Assembly (NCBI RefSeq): GCF_041381155.1
Contig: NC_091134.1
Location: 15,564,008-15,628,007, forward strand
Direction of reading: 5' to 3'
Length of the DNA stretch: 64,000 nt
From: Argopecten irradians
Lineage: Eukaryota > Mollusca > Bivalvia > Pectinida > Pectinidae
Positions within the stretch are counted from its first letter, which is position 1. Each line of letters opens with the position of its first letter. The position numbers were made by a program, and so were the translations under genes. Shown piece by piece: positions 49,930 through 62,219 of the stretch. The notes beneath the pieces were generated by a model. That model saw nothing but the letters and a program-made list of their open reading frames with translations. It was not told where the DNA came from and did not search any database.

Positions 49930-52900
49930 TGAACCAATACAGATATCTGCCTTTGATATAAAACATGTATTTTCTAGTGTAACAGTACATCTATAGTATA
50001 TGGCTCAGGGGAACAATATATGATACGTCTTGCTTGACGTATGTGTTCTGTTCCAGTACATCCGAAAGATCAAAGAAACTCTTCAATTGCTTTCCCTTTT
50101 GTATGACCGAAATATGCCATTTGCAATACTCGTATATTACTAGAAGTTAATTGACAATGGATGAGATATCTAAAAAACAATAGTCTGAAAGAAAAAGATA
50201 AAAAAAAAACAGCATTTCATATGGAATATCAGACAGATCATACAGCGTGTGTTGTTGATTTAGTTTAGGATACTTTCTTGAATTGAAGTCTATGCAATTA
50301 TCAAACGATTTTCTTCATCAATATTTATTCACGACTGCAACTTTTAAAAATAAATTCTGAAGTATCATCGATTATCGGTAGTGTAATTGATTCCCGATGG
50401 TATCGTTATTTATTATCAAGGCGTCGAATCTGTCTTGTAATGCGAAGGGTGAAAATCGGTATGCGAAGCATATGTTTAGTTTGATAATGCTCATCTCACA
50501 TGTAGATAAATATTATGTATCGATGTGAACGTATATCCAGAGTTGTACTGACACAGTTTCGTAAACGAAAATCCCCCGAATAAACTACAAGATGTTAGGA
50601 GAGCAACAAGCCTATCTGCAGTCATATTTAATGCTCATACCCATTTACACCCTTCATACACTATCATGATGACAGTAAATGATAATAGTATTCACGGAAA
50701 AACCTCTTTGGGACACCTTCCGAAATATTGCGAGAAAATACATAAAAAATTGTGTTTGCTCACTTGACTGTAGACTCAAACCACTGAAATTTGTAAGTCT
50801 TGCTATAGTTTTTTTCCCACACATTTAAAATGTAATCCACCATCAATGCAATATTCAACGGATAAGTTTGTAAGGACCATTAGGTTTTTCTTAAAAAGAA
50901 TATTCGGTTGTCCCTATTTATTCATATTTCTCTTTATTTTTCTTGTAGATCATTCGTATTATTTTATTTTCCTTTTCAAGAACAAATCATCTTTAAAAGG
51001 AAGTTTACATTGAATGCATTATTGTCACTGTCACTGCCATCTGTGTTGTTGCTATCAAATGACTGTCATGTGACTGGGTGTGTTTTCCTGTAGGGCATCC
51101 TTGGAATACTGGTACAAACATTATATTGCACTATAAAAAGATCATGATGCCCTGACAACCATGAACATGCAATATTGACATTCTCTTAAAATTCAGCTGC
51201 ACTCGATGACAAACGCGGATGTCGAATTTATGATGGAATATCCATATCTGTTTGTGAAATCTTTAAAAAACAAAACAAAGCTAAAACCCAATCAAAATCA
51301 CAGGAATTCTCAAATGACCGACAAGAACATTTATTTCACGTAACTTACTCCTTTTATTGACATGATCGTTTCTGAAACTCCTGAGGGAATTTTTATATTT
51401 CAGAGACAATACACTTTGACAGACATCCTGGCACACAGAGCTATATCGAAGTAGACTTGGAGTTTCACTATGACACCTAGCGTAATGCATTGGTGATGGT
51501 CTCGGCAGCATATCTACTTCAAACGTCTAGGCCGACTCCGACACGGAGACCGATCCACTTCCTTTTCCGCCACGTCTTAAACACAGAATCTACATTGCTC
51601 AATGACTACTTTCGTCTGCCTCTTCCTTTCCATATTATATTTTTCCAGAATGCGAAACAGAATACTTGTCTATTAGTCTAATTGTTTACTAGTGTCATTG
51701 TGTGTTTGGCTTTCTCTCTTACGATTAACCTATTAAATATCAACAAGGACTTGCTTTATTAGTCACTAATGCTAGTTTGCTTTAATTGGATGGCATTTTA
51801 AGTGTCTTTGTGCAGAGAAGGAAGTATATAGGCGCTGTATACAAAACCCGTATACTTTTTAAAATTGAAAAAAAAATCAAAATATGCAGTAAATCAGTGA
51901 AAACAGTGAAGATTCGATATGACAAAACTATTAAAGAAGGCTTCCATTGTCAAATGATACCAGCACATAGTGTAATTGAAATCGAGTTCAAGTTACAAAA
52001 TATACATCACCATCTACAGGTTTGATAAAAATGACAGTATCTTATAGTTAATTTGAATAGATATACGGGTATCAATTTTAAATTCTTATATCAAGGTAAT
52101 AGTTAAAATTCAATTTCTGTCATATTTGAATTTGTTTTCATAAATCCCTTTAAGATATTAATATTTTTTTTTATTTCGATTGATAATCTAAACTAAAGTT
52201 CGATTGAGCTTTAAAAATTCCTCTGATTTTTTTAAAATTATTTATATAAAAAAGATTTTTTGTAAGAAAGGAGTTCCTTCGCCTGGATTGTTTTACTTTT
52301 CAATTTCACACTACCTTTTATCATGTGTAAATTGTCTAAATTAGTAACATATATGTGACAATGTTTGAAAAGAGTTAACTTTTTAAAACCAATTTGATAC
52401 AGACATGTTCTGACAACTCCAAAATCATTAGGGTTTTGGTTTTTTTAGCTGAGAGGGGGTTACTCGCTATATCTAGTATGGAGTATTCGATATCGAATAT
52501 TTAGAATTAACAGGGGTATTATATATGTATATGCCGTCTTACACGTAGGCAAGTTAATTCTATTTTATAACGATTGCGAATCGCAAGACAAACTTTAAAA
52601 TGCGTAGTAATCATATTTGTTGGCCCCGTTAAAAAAATCTCTAAGGGTTTGATGTGGTGTCAAACGCAATAACCTAGAATTTTCCTTGAACTTACATGAA
52701 CGTAGACGACCCATCACTTTTGATTGTGAAACTAGGGAATGTGCCATAACAACTTGTTCAGGGTATAGTCTGTTACTAAAGCTTCATTCGTGCATATACA
52801 TGTATGTCGTCATTTCCAGAGTATTAACAGACTGTTCACCTATGCACACTTTCAAAGGCAAAAGAGAAATGATGTAAAATGTAGATTTTGAAAATGCGTT

Positions 52901-55900
52901 TTTATTCTTAAGGAATGTAATGGATGTAAATTAAATTAATCTCTAGAGAGTAATTAACATTGATTACAACACAGAATTCTGATCTTAATTAAATTAAAAA
53001 ATCATTTAAGAGCCTGAATGCTTCACGAAACAACACGTACAAAAGTAAAGGCAAACGATTTGGTCATTTACATTTGTTTACATCAGCTGCTTACGTAAAA
53101 GAATGACCGTTAAACACAAACACTGGTTGTTGTATATGGAAGGATAGGCAACTGAGGTTACGGTCGCTACTTGTATAAAGGGTTTTCCAACGTAAGATAT
53201 CAACAATATCGCCAGTTTTTTGTGTCGTCATACTAGATGGATGTGTTCTGGCCAAGCAATTCGAACATATCTATCAAAGCCTTTGGATGACACATACTTT
53301 GCCATCGCCATTTGTCTTTTCCTGCCAATCGTGTCATATGCCGGAATTGTCTGGAAAATCGTTGGGGGAATTTATGTAGTAGTGTAATCAAAAGTCTAAG
53401 CAACACAGATTGAACGAGAAGTTGGTGTATGGTAGCTGCGTCCTTTATTGCCTAACACTAGGTATATTGGTGGAGGCCTCCATAGGTCGATATAGCACTA
53501 AAATTGGTCTTCCCTATACCTAAATTGTAATGTTCTGTAAATATTACACATGGCAATTGATTAACAAACAACGAGATTGTTCCTTAACCTACATTTTACC
53601 ATACAATTAATTCGATATCTCCATTCATTTCCGACATTCTCGTGAAAAAATACATCCATCTATTTTTTTTCTGTTTTCAGAATATTAACCTAGTTACATT
53701 TAAGAGAAAGTAAGTTGACAGCAAATAACCAAGACGGTACGTAAATAGTATAAGAAGGCCGTAAGATATTTGTTTTTCGGTCATCTCGTGTTGGTGGCGT
53801 TTCACTCTGATATGGTAACGACGTTAGTACATCTTTTAATCACGAAACCTCGGAAGCAACCATAATGATGTAATATCTTCACATGTACTTTATTTACAAT
53901 GTATTGTGGAAGCTTAAAAATATTTTCACAAATCGTGTAATAAAATAAAACCCCGGGCCACGTTTCGATTTTAAGCCTTCAAGTTATACGAGTTTGAGTA
54001 ATTAAGATTCAACTTCAGTACACCATTCAGTTGCAGTCGTATCATTTTAAATGTTTCTGTTGAATGAAATTGATTTCAATATGCATTCATTAGATTGTTA
54101 TTACATTAAGTGTATAAAGTGCGCTATTTCAGCAATTGTGCTTATGTACCTGAATTACACGTAAATGCACGGACTGTAAGAGTATAAAATGAACCTATGT
54201 ATCGGAATTAATTGAATTCAACTGCAGCATCCTTGTTCCATTAGATGTTTGTGGTCGTCGAAAATATTCCATAAAGAAAAGATGGCTGTTAAATATATTC
54301 TTTTATTACAAAGTCACGACTTGTTTTAATGTGCAAATAGCTATTTTTGTCTTGTAAAAACACCTACTAAGCAGTAGATGGTTTACAACTTGTATTACTT
54401 TGATTAGTTTCTTATTTGAATTTTAAGATTTTGCGGTTTTAAATCTGATACTATATTTTTATTGGGGTCATATTAACACTATTTTGTTTATCATTTTGCA
54501 TAACCCGATGTGGCTTCAACGATTTATTTCTCATTTGTTCTGCAGGAAGTGTTACACTTGGACCTTTTCAACATAAAGACGAGCTCAAGCCTCGAGGATA
54601 TATGGATCGTAATCAATAATATAGACATCATTTATATCTATGTACCAGTAAAGAAAGTTCACACCCTGCTTTCATTCGTACTCATGCTATTTTCTAGGAA
54701 TAGTGTACACGGCGTCTTCAATTAGTCGCAAATGGCTTATCCTACGAAACAAGCTCTGTCAACACCAAAAACATACGTCTAGACTAGGTACTTTATGGTA
54801 GCCCAGCATTTGCCGTTCAATTATATCAGTAATTATTTTTACATCGTAGCAGCTCTCATATTTGTCACTTAAGGAGGAAATTGCTAGTCAGCTAAAATGT
54901 ATGAACAATTTTATTACCGCCAGCACACACGATTTACAGGAATCATTCCAAACAGATCTTATGTGAAGTACAGGAGGTGTGGTCATCCATTTAGACGAGC
55001 TGAGGATAGTTTTTATAAGCTAAATACTGAGCGTGGGTCGGTGATTTTTTCTCTTGGTATTCCGTCTACCCCACATCAACGAAATTAAGTACCTTCTAAA
55101 AAATCCTAATTGTTAATAAATGGCCAAACAAAACCAAATCAAAATCCTTACTGAATTGGCGGGGAGAAACGTTAAGTATATATTGGTATACTTAAAGGAT
55201 TAAACTTTATTTTATTATCATTTATCACATAAAAGCCTGATATCCAGTGATTTCACCATTGCAACATATCACTAGCATTATATGACGATGGAATGATTTT
55301 CATTGGTTGCGTCGGAAAGGATATCCATGATGACGTTTTAACCGAACGCCAGTAAACAATTATTTAAACAATCCTGAGAACCAACTTTCGACGACGTCAT
55401 GACAAATAGTGGATTATGCTGGATCTAGCTTTTTTCTGACGTCGAAATTCAAGTGCGTGTTGTCCTAGTTATGTACAAAAATTCATACTTTGGTAATATC
55501 GCGAAACTCTTTTGCTCGTTTCAAAAAAATCTCATGTGAAGTAAACACTCGTCAACGATTTAATATATCTCTTAACAGCCATTTCTAGGAAACAAAAATC
55601 AGGTCGAGTGTTTCGACCTTAATCTGAGGACACGTAACGAGACGTACTTGTCACGACCATTTAATGCTGACTTTTTCCCAGCTTTGCACTCTGGTAGCAC
55701 TTACTCATCTGATGAACACGTGACTAACTGTATAACACACGTGACCAACTGTATGTATGTATCGTCTTAATAGTAGATGCCGTCGTTATGGACATCGTTA
55801 GTGACGCACCACAGGGGGCTCATAGCTCGGTCACGATAACAACGTTTTGGACACGTGTCTAACTTTAATGGTTTATTGTGACCTTATGTACTATTAGGAC

Positions 55901-56004
55901 CGAAATAAACATTGTATTCTATGTGATCTTGGTCAACATTAATGGATAGAGCAACTAATATGAATGAATGCATAGCAATTTTTCTTTCCAAACTTACCAA
56001 ACTA
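49930..56004. other. Non-coding stretch
   Basis: No recognisable exon in about 6 kb. Small isolated frames (for example 51786-52025, 54897-55088) lack support. A near-duplicate ACACGTGACTAACTGTATA / ACACGTGACCAACTGTATG pair lies at 55718-55755. Confidence 0.35.
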
Positions 56005-56108
56005 CATAATAAATAAATAAACAAACAAAAGCACAATTAAATAAATAAAAATAAATAAATACAGAAAATGAATGAATGAATGAATGAGTGAATGAATAGA
56101 TAAATACA
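56005..56108 (+). repeat. AAAT / GAAT microsatellite
   Basis: Mixed (AAAT)n, then (AATG)n with GAATGAATGAATGAATGAGTG, then ATAGATAAATAC. Simple sequence of about 100 bp. Confidence 0.85.
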
Positions 56109-58212
56109 ATAAAAGAATTAAATGGATGCAAAAGATATTTAATGTATTCCATTGCATATTAATCTAATATTTGGCGTGAAAGATGAAGCATCTGAAAAAA
56201 TCTGGGAAGCAAATACTAGATCTACTGATATTCAACAGAACGAGGTTGCTCTGGTTTGTATATGTACTTTGGTGGCACAAAGCAGATAAGCCGAACTTAG
56301 TACGCATATGTATCGACAAACAATCAACACAAGTGCTCGAGAGACTGTGTCACATGGTCAAACACATGCAAAGTTCCTAAACACATCCGATAAGAGTATA
56401 CGCTACCACGTAAAAGCACATCAAAAGAACATTTCACAGCAATCTTTCCGTAGGTTAAGCACCAATACACTGTTTTATTTACGGCTCTTTCACACCTGCC
56501 TCCTCACCACACACCTCTCCGGCTCCAGCCAGCTGACATCACTCGCTGTGCAAAACACCTTCGTACCTACATGTACTCCTATGCTAACCATAAGCGTATT
56601 TTGTGGGGTTTTTTTCAAGCGTATTTTCGTTTATTGTGAATATAATATGGTGACAAAAGCTCTTCAAATGTTAGGTGTTCCTAGGTCGCTAGTTTTATTT
56701 CGACTCGTGTCTACTCAACCTTTTAAACTTCTGTCATAGTTTAATGCCAGTAAAGGGGGTTTCAAACACGACTTTGGTTACATTGTCATTATCTTTTCTT
56801 CTAAATATATAGGTCACATAAAGGATGTACATCCTGATCGCGATTCGAAGCGTCTATAAAAACGAATGTCCGTTCGTTTTGTTTTGTTTTTATTTATGAC
56901 TTTATAAACCAAACAAATAAAGTCATTGAGATTAATGCTTATATATAATTTGATTAATACAGTGGGGTACTAGACTAATTTGGTATTTATTTTCGTGCTT
57001 TTACTTACTTTTGAAAAAAATTGAGGCGCATTGATATCTTAGCTTATGATTAAATTTAAGCAAATGACTATACCACTTTTAAAATTTTCCTAGAAAACAT
57101 ACTTCGTATATGACGTCATAAATTCCGACGTACAATTTTTCAGTCTTTGTAAATGCAAAAAAATAATTTCAAACTTTTAACAATAGAAATGAGCGTAACA
57201 TTTGAAATAAAATTAAACCTGCAGTTTGCACACCATTATACAACAAAAAGAATTATTACAACAAAAAGAATTATTTTTTTCTTAAATATGTATTTCAGAT
57301 GTTTTAACATTATAATTATAGCCACACCATCAGATGCCTATATTCTATAGTATTATAAATGTTTTTTAATCATATTAAAATATTTTAAGTAGTTTAAACC
57401 AGTTGTTAGCATTTTAACGAGAACAAACCATGCTTTCCCGTTCAAATCATGTCATTATATCTTTAATATTTTTATTAATAACATTTCCACTGCATTTCAA
57501 ATAATTTTGAAACACTCTGCTTTTATATAAAGAAGTTTAATTGATTTAAATTACATATAAACCGTTAAAACCTTTCGCTTGCATTATGACTTCATCATAT
57601 GTAATATATAATTCTATTTCACCATATCGCTTCTTACTGATATTGCTTCGATATGAAGACTAGTATATGCTACGGACAAGAAAGACAGCTTCCGGGTGTT
57701 TCTAAGCAGACAGTTGAGAATATATAAAATAAAAATCATAACTAAATTATTTCATCTGAAGTCATACAGTTTCGTACGTGCTATTTCCTGTTCCCATTTG
57801 AGATTCAACTAGATTTTAATGACGTTTGTCGCATTAAGAGCTGTTGACGCTTCCTGTCATGTTCGTAGACAATCTCTTTTTTATGTCTCTCCTGTGAAGT
57901 TCATGTTCTATGGCATGTCTAAAGTTATTATGTTTTTTCTCACAACACCTTTTTTGTGTTTTATTTTATTTTATTTTTCAAGGAGAAAAAAAAGAGGAAA
58001 TTTTTCGTTTTTCCAACCACCAATTACATGTATGAGCGAGAGCGGAAAAGAAACCCCCGTCTCAAAATTTGACACCATTACCTAGTACCACGTGTCTGGC
58101 ATTTTATCATTGTGAAACTTGATTTCTTGGTCATGGTGACTGAACTGTTCAGATATATACCACTTACCCGCCTAATTTGCAGTCCGAATGGATGGATCTT
58201 AACCACTTACAC
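56109..58212. other. Non-coding stretch
   Basis: A 143-codon frame at 56308-56739 has no recognisable domain and atypical composition. TGACGTCA lies at 57111. No gene is claimed. Confidence 0.35.
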
Positions 58213-58391
58213 TATTCCGTCTTTGCATATTACAGAGATACCTCCCTCTATTGTGACGTCATTATTCTGTGTGCGAATTGAAATTCACGTCGTTTTTCTG
58301 AAAATCACGACGTTTCGCTGCTCGTAAACACATGACGTCACAATCAAATCCTATCCACAAGGGCAGATAACTCTGTAATATACATAGACAT
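58213..58391. repeat. MITE copy 4
   Basis: TATTCCGTCTTTGCATATTA at the left, as in copy 1, and AACTCTGTAATATACATAGAC at the right. Two TGACGTCA sites, at 58254 and 58333, lie in the opposing arms. The right terminus is diverged. Confidence 0.8.
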
Positions 58392-58738
58392 GTAGCATTC
58401 GGAGTCACTGCTACAATAGCAGAGTATCCAAACACACGAGATATGTGGTCATTGACTCCCGATAATTAAGTTACGTGACATTTGCTTAGGTCAAACCTAC
58501 CGTAGTCCCTGTCTGGAGTCGTTATTTTTTCTACAAGTGTACCTATTAGCGAATGACGATCACATCTGGCACTAGTATGTCACCCACAGTGATTTAGAAG
58601 TTAAAGTCTGGTGAAGAAGCTGATAAAGAGAAATCAATAATGACAACATGGCGAAATCAGAGAAAAACATATCTAAATTTAGTCCCTACCATTCAGTAAT
58701 TCATTATTTATTTCATCGCCGACGGCGCACTACCTACT

Positions 58739-58942
58739 GGGGGCGCGGTAGCCAAACGGTCAATGAGTTCTCCTAGCCCTCAGCTTATAGGTTTCGAGTT
58801 CATACCATAACGTTGGGCGGTTACCAGATGCTGACTGTAGGTCAGTGGTTTTGTCCGTTACCCAGCTTTCCCACTTCCTAACTATTGCAAATTCTTCATT
58901 TAAATGACCTTAAATGTTTATATCATATATAACAAAAACAAT
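58739..58942 (+). repeat. tRNA-derived SINE (Meta-domain-like body)
   Basis: The head GCGCGGTAGCCAAACGG and GGTTTCGAGTTCATACC correspond to pol III A and B boxes of a tRNA-like promoter. The body GTGGTTTTGTCCGTTACCCA and CTTTCCCACTTCC is a diverged form of the segment also seen at 60340-60375. The tail ends AATGACCTTAAATG ... AACAAAAACAA. It lies downstream of the carbonyl reductase gene. Confidence 0.65.
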
Positions 58943-59490
58943 CGAAAGCTTTGGGCTATGTATAAAATATTTAATTATAGAATCAAAATTCTGTTCACCT
59001 TATATTGTCCGCTATTTTTTACGGGCGATCGCTGATACACAGAACAAATCAACCCCCCCAAAATTAATATAGTTCTTTTTACAGGTAACGAATAACGTTT
59101 ATGACTGTATGAGAATTGGGATAGAAACACCTAGTGGACATTTCTGGTTGAACATTGAATATATCGTAGTAGGATTTACATTTGACACTGTATGTTGTCG
59201 ACATTGTTTAACCTTGTTCAGTTAAACATGGCTTCATTGTTTGACAAGGAAATAGTTGATCAAAACGGGAATCAAATCAAAGTAGTCTTAAATTGATAAA
59301 ATAGATAAAATCGTGTAGGTTGTTATTATGTGCAGTAACCAAATAGTGTTAAGTGTTTTGACTATTTTGTACAATCCCGAAATAGCTTTACTATCAAATA
59401 ACGTATAATATGAACAAATCTGTTTGACTATGAGTCTACCTAATGCTATAAAGGCATGTCTTTAAATTTAATCAGATGACGGTCTTAGTC

Positions 59491-59522
59491 AATCTCACAA
59501 GGTTTCTAAACCTTGTGAGATT
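59491..59522. repeat. Perfect 15-bp palindromic hairpin at the 3' end of the carbonyl reductase gene
   Basis: AATCTCACAAGGTTT, a CT spacer, then AAACCTTGTGAGATT. On the minus strand it comes directly after two AATAAA signals. Confidence 0.8.
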
Positions 59523-59569
59523 TTATTGAACGCAATAAAGGTGAAGTGATTTTATTGAACGCAATAAAG
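59519..59569 (-). promoter_or_regulatory. Duplicated poly(A) signals of the carbonyl reductase gene
   Basis: A 22-bp sequence, GATTTTATTGAACGCAATAAAG, occurs twice (59519-59540 and 59548-59569). Each copy gives AATAAA on the minus strand (59527-59522 and 59556-59551), 32 and 61 bases after the stop codon. Confidence 0.6.
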
Positions 59570-59587
59570 ATAAATTGTATAGCTAAC

Positions 59588-61712
59588 TTAGGCCCATGTT
59601 TGGATCTTCCTGTTAGTGACGTAGTTGCCGCAGGGGGTCTTCGAATTCTTTGGGAGGGTTGCAAGGTACAAAGGCGTATCAGCACCTAAAAAATCAATTA
59701 TATTTCGCTTAGGCCTATGTAATTATCAGATAAATATATAAAGAAGATCATATTGGCATAAGGCCATAGTGATGATCTAGGGTATATCAAAATGTAACAA
59801 GACTACACGCGGGGAAAATAAATTTGCAACCTCTTCGTCAGCATCACAAACAAGGTCACTTTATATTTATCGTTCTACATTGTCCACTTGTTTATAAAAA
59901 TACCTAATTTTTATTTCAGTTTATTTTGGAACCTTTAAAGGACGAAATCACTAAAAAAATGGCGTAAAGTCGACAGTAACTGAGAATTACTTGGCAAAAA
60001 TACATAATTCGCTTTTCGCTTCATTTCGGAACCCTACACCCTATCAGACGAAGAAACCACTTTTAAATGGCATAATATTGACAGTGATTAAGATTGGTTT
60101 ACATGTCCCTACCTTGATCAGGTGATGCAGTTCCTCGATGTCGTGTCATGGCGGTATTTGTAAAACCAGGACAACACTGAAACAAGTAGAGAACTAGGAC
60201 TAATTCACGTAGAACTTGATATACTGATAACGTTTTGCCGACTTTTGTTTCTACTGGCGTTGGTGATATAAAAGCCTAGTCGTCCGGGGTTCGATCCCCG
60301 GCTCAGATGTGAAAAGGTTAGAGGTCACTTGCCCGATCACGTGGGTTTTCTCCGGGCACTCCGGTTTCCTCCCACACTAAGATCCCTCGCGCGCTTACAT
60401 CCGGGCCATCGAGAGTAATTATAATTTGCATTTGTTGTATAACTTGTTTCGTAATCGATGTAAAATAAACAAAGTTTTAAATAAAAGATGATAACCCAAG
60501 TAAATGTCATTTCAGCGGGAAAAGTAGTACCGCACGTTATGTGGTATGACGTGTTACATGAATACAGTCCCATCCCCTCACGTTACTTATGTATCATTTT
60601 CATTATCTAACATACCTTACAAAACATAAATAATTTGGTCTGCATTGAAAACGAAGGCTCGGTGTAGAAAACAGGTTTATAAGGCGGCGTACATTACGTT
60701 TGGCTGGGGAAAATGAAACTCTTTTATTGGTAGGCAGCTGATTAATTATCACAATGAATATTAAATTCAGTCAATGCCATGCCTTCCAATGCATATCGAT
60801 TTAGTCATAGAAATATTGCCTGACCTTTTCTGCACTGTTTTTTGTCCTCACGGAGTTCATGTAGTAAGATGCGTGTTACCAATTGACTACTATGTTCGAA
60901 CGGACATCCACGAGGGGTTCCTGTTGTAAGATACGACTTACCACATTGACTACTATGTCTGAACGGACATCCCCGAGGAGTTCCATTTGTTGGATAAATG
61001 TCATCACTGTAATTCCTATCTTAGATACAGCATAGGGGGTGATAGGCCAGCCTTCTTCTACTTGTCTACCAGTCTTTGTGGCCCTTTGATTAAATCAGTA
61101 AATCTATATGTAGCAACTGCGATAACCGACTGTGTACCGACATAGTATTCAACATCAAATCAAGATGGAATTGTATATATCATGTCACCACTTATATTTG
61201 TCCCCATAGAATAAAAAAGATGTTTGTCAATTAAAAATCAATAGATTACAGCTATACACTTTACTACCGTAGTAGAAAAACCCGAAGGTTAAAAAATAAA
61301 GTGAACTTAAGGATTGATACTTATATCTTCCTTATATTTACATATCTATTCTGATTTTGACAGAATAAAGCTAGTAACAACAGTCGGAGTGGTTCCTATG
61401 TTATCTAGAATTGCGTACAACACGCTAATGTTTACGCAATCAGAAAGATGCAAATGATCGCTTCTTTATGAGTAAGAGGCTTTGTCAATATATACTATGA
61501 CTATATGATATATGGTCTGTGCAGTGATTTTGACAATATGCTTCAGTGAGTGTGTACTATATTGAAGACAAAAGAAAACGTACTCGACGTAACTGTCGAT
61601 CATCTCCCCAAGTTGTTCCATAGTGAGGTTGGGATCGAGCAAACGATTTCTAACTTGTTCACTGCACATTGTGATGGCAACCTTAGAGACTCCACTGGAA
61701 ATGTTGACGACC
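59588..61712 (-). CDS. CBR1: Carbonyl reductase (NADPH), CBR1-like short-chain dehydrogenase, C-terminal half (last four exons)
   Basis: Minus-strand exons in order: 61712-61584, 61083-60942, 60176-60113, 59685-59588 (TAA). Phases chain exactly and give 143 residues. They start VVNISSGVSKV, then continue ATKTGRQVEEGWPITPYAVSK, VVNVCCPGFTNTAMT and GADTPLYLATLPKN, ending KIQTWA. This follows human CBR1 through the whole C-terminal half. The SDR residues are present: Ser in NISS, Tyr and Lys in YAVSK, with 54 residues from Ser to Tyr as in the human protein. The enzyme reduces carbonyls such as quinones and prostaglandins with NADPH in the cytosol. The N-terminal half (Rossmann TGxxxGIG and NNAG motifs) was not found up to 64 kb, so it is probably beyond the edge. 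The donor after exon 61712-61584 was chosen as gtacgt, which matches the next exon's phase. Confidence 0.88.
60262..60475 (+). repeat. tRNA-derived SINE in a carbonyl reductase intron
   Basis: GGGGTTCGATCCCCGG is a B-box/T-arm of a tRNA-like head. It is followed by CACGTGGGTTTTCTCC, GGGCACTCCGGTTTCC and TCCCACA, the conserved body of a widespread invertebrate SINE type, and by a TAAAATAAACAAAG tail. It sits in the intron 60177-60941, opposite to the gene. The 5' end of the tRNA head is poorly preserved. Confidence 0.75.
60849..60990 (-). repeat. 62-bp tandem duplication containing an exon end and splice donor
   Basis: About 2.5 diverged copies with a 62-bp period. The copy at 60942-60990 is the true 3' end of the second visible exon of the carbonyl reductase gene. 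The next copy (60880-60941) repeats GATGTCCGTTCGAACATAGT, GTCAATTG and a gtaaca donor. A partial third copy ends at 60849. Confidence 0.75.
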
Positions 61713-61748
61713 CTTGTAAAAATACAAAAGAAATATCAATAATCGGTG

Positions 61749-61922
61749 GACACAAATCAAGTAACATGATAAAAAAAGGGAGATCTTGGACACAAAACAA
61801 CTAACATGATAAAAAGAGGGAGATCTTGGACACAAAACAACTAGCATGATAAGAAGAGGGGTGATAAAAAGAGGGAGATCTTGGACACAAGACAACTAAC
61901 ATGATAAGAAGAGGGAGTTCTT
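61749..61922 (+). repeat. 40-bp minisatellite, about four units, in the carbonyl reductase gene
   Basis: Units contain AACTAACATGATAAAAAGAG, then GGAGATCTTGGACACAAAAC. One unit is internally shortened. The array begins about 36 bp upstream (minus strand sense) of the exon that starts at 61712, near its branch-point region. Confidence 0.85.
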
Positions 61923-62162
61923 GTTTAAGAAAATTCCCTGGTGCCCAAAGCCAAATACATCTTCGATAAAGCAATATTTTAAACAGGAAAACAAAGCATT
62001 ATCAAAATTGTAATCTATCGACCGATGGAGCCATGTGAAAGAAAGAAAAAAAAGGAAAAAAAACAGTAAGTGCAATTACAACAATATACAAGAATGATTT
62101 GTTCAATGTACAACATATGTGTGAAATACGAATGTTGAGCCTCATACATCTCTTCATTTCAA

Positions 62163-62219
62163 GACGGCAGTACTGACGGAGTGAAGCGAAGGGAAGTAAC
62201 TTGATAGATTAGAATGATT
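62163..62219 (+). repeat. Second copy of the palindromic terminal module
   Basis: CAGTACTGACGG, then AAGGGAAGTAACT and TGATAGATTAGAATG, matching 31160-31211 in the same orientation. Here there is no neighbouring 21-bp array. Confidence 0.6.

Noticed and set aside
56183-56739. Two overlapping plus-strand frames of 65 and 143 codons
   Set aside because: No domain, unlikely composition and no splice continuity.
60270-60305. tRNA-like GGTTCGATCCCC
   Set aside because: No complete cloverleaf. It is the head of a SINE, not a functional tRNA gene.
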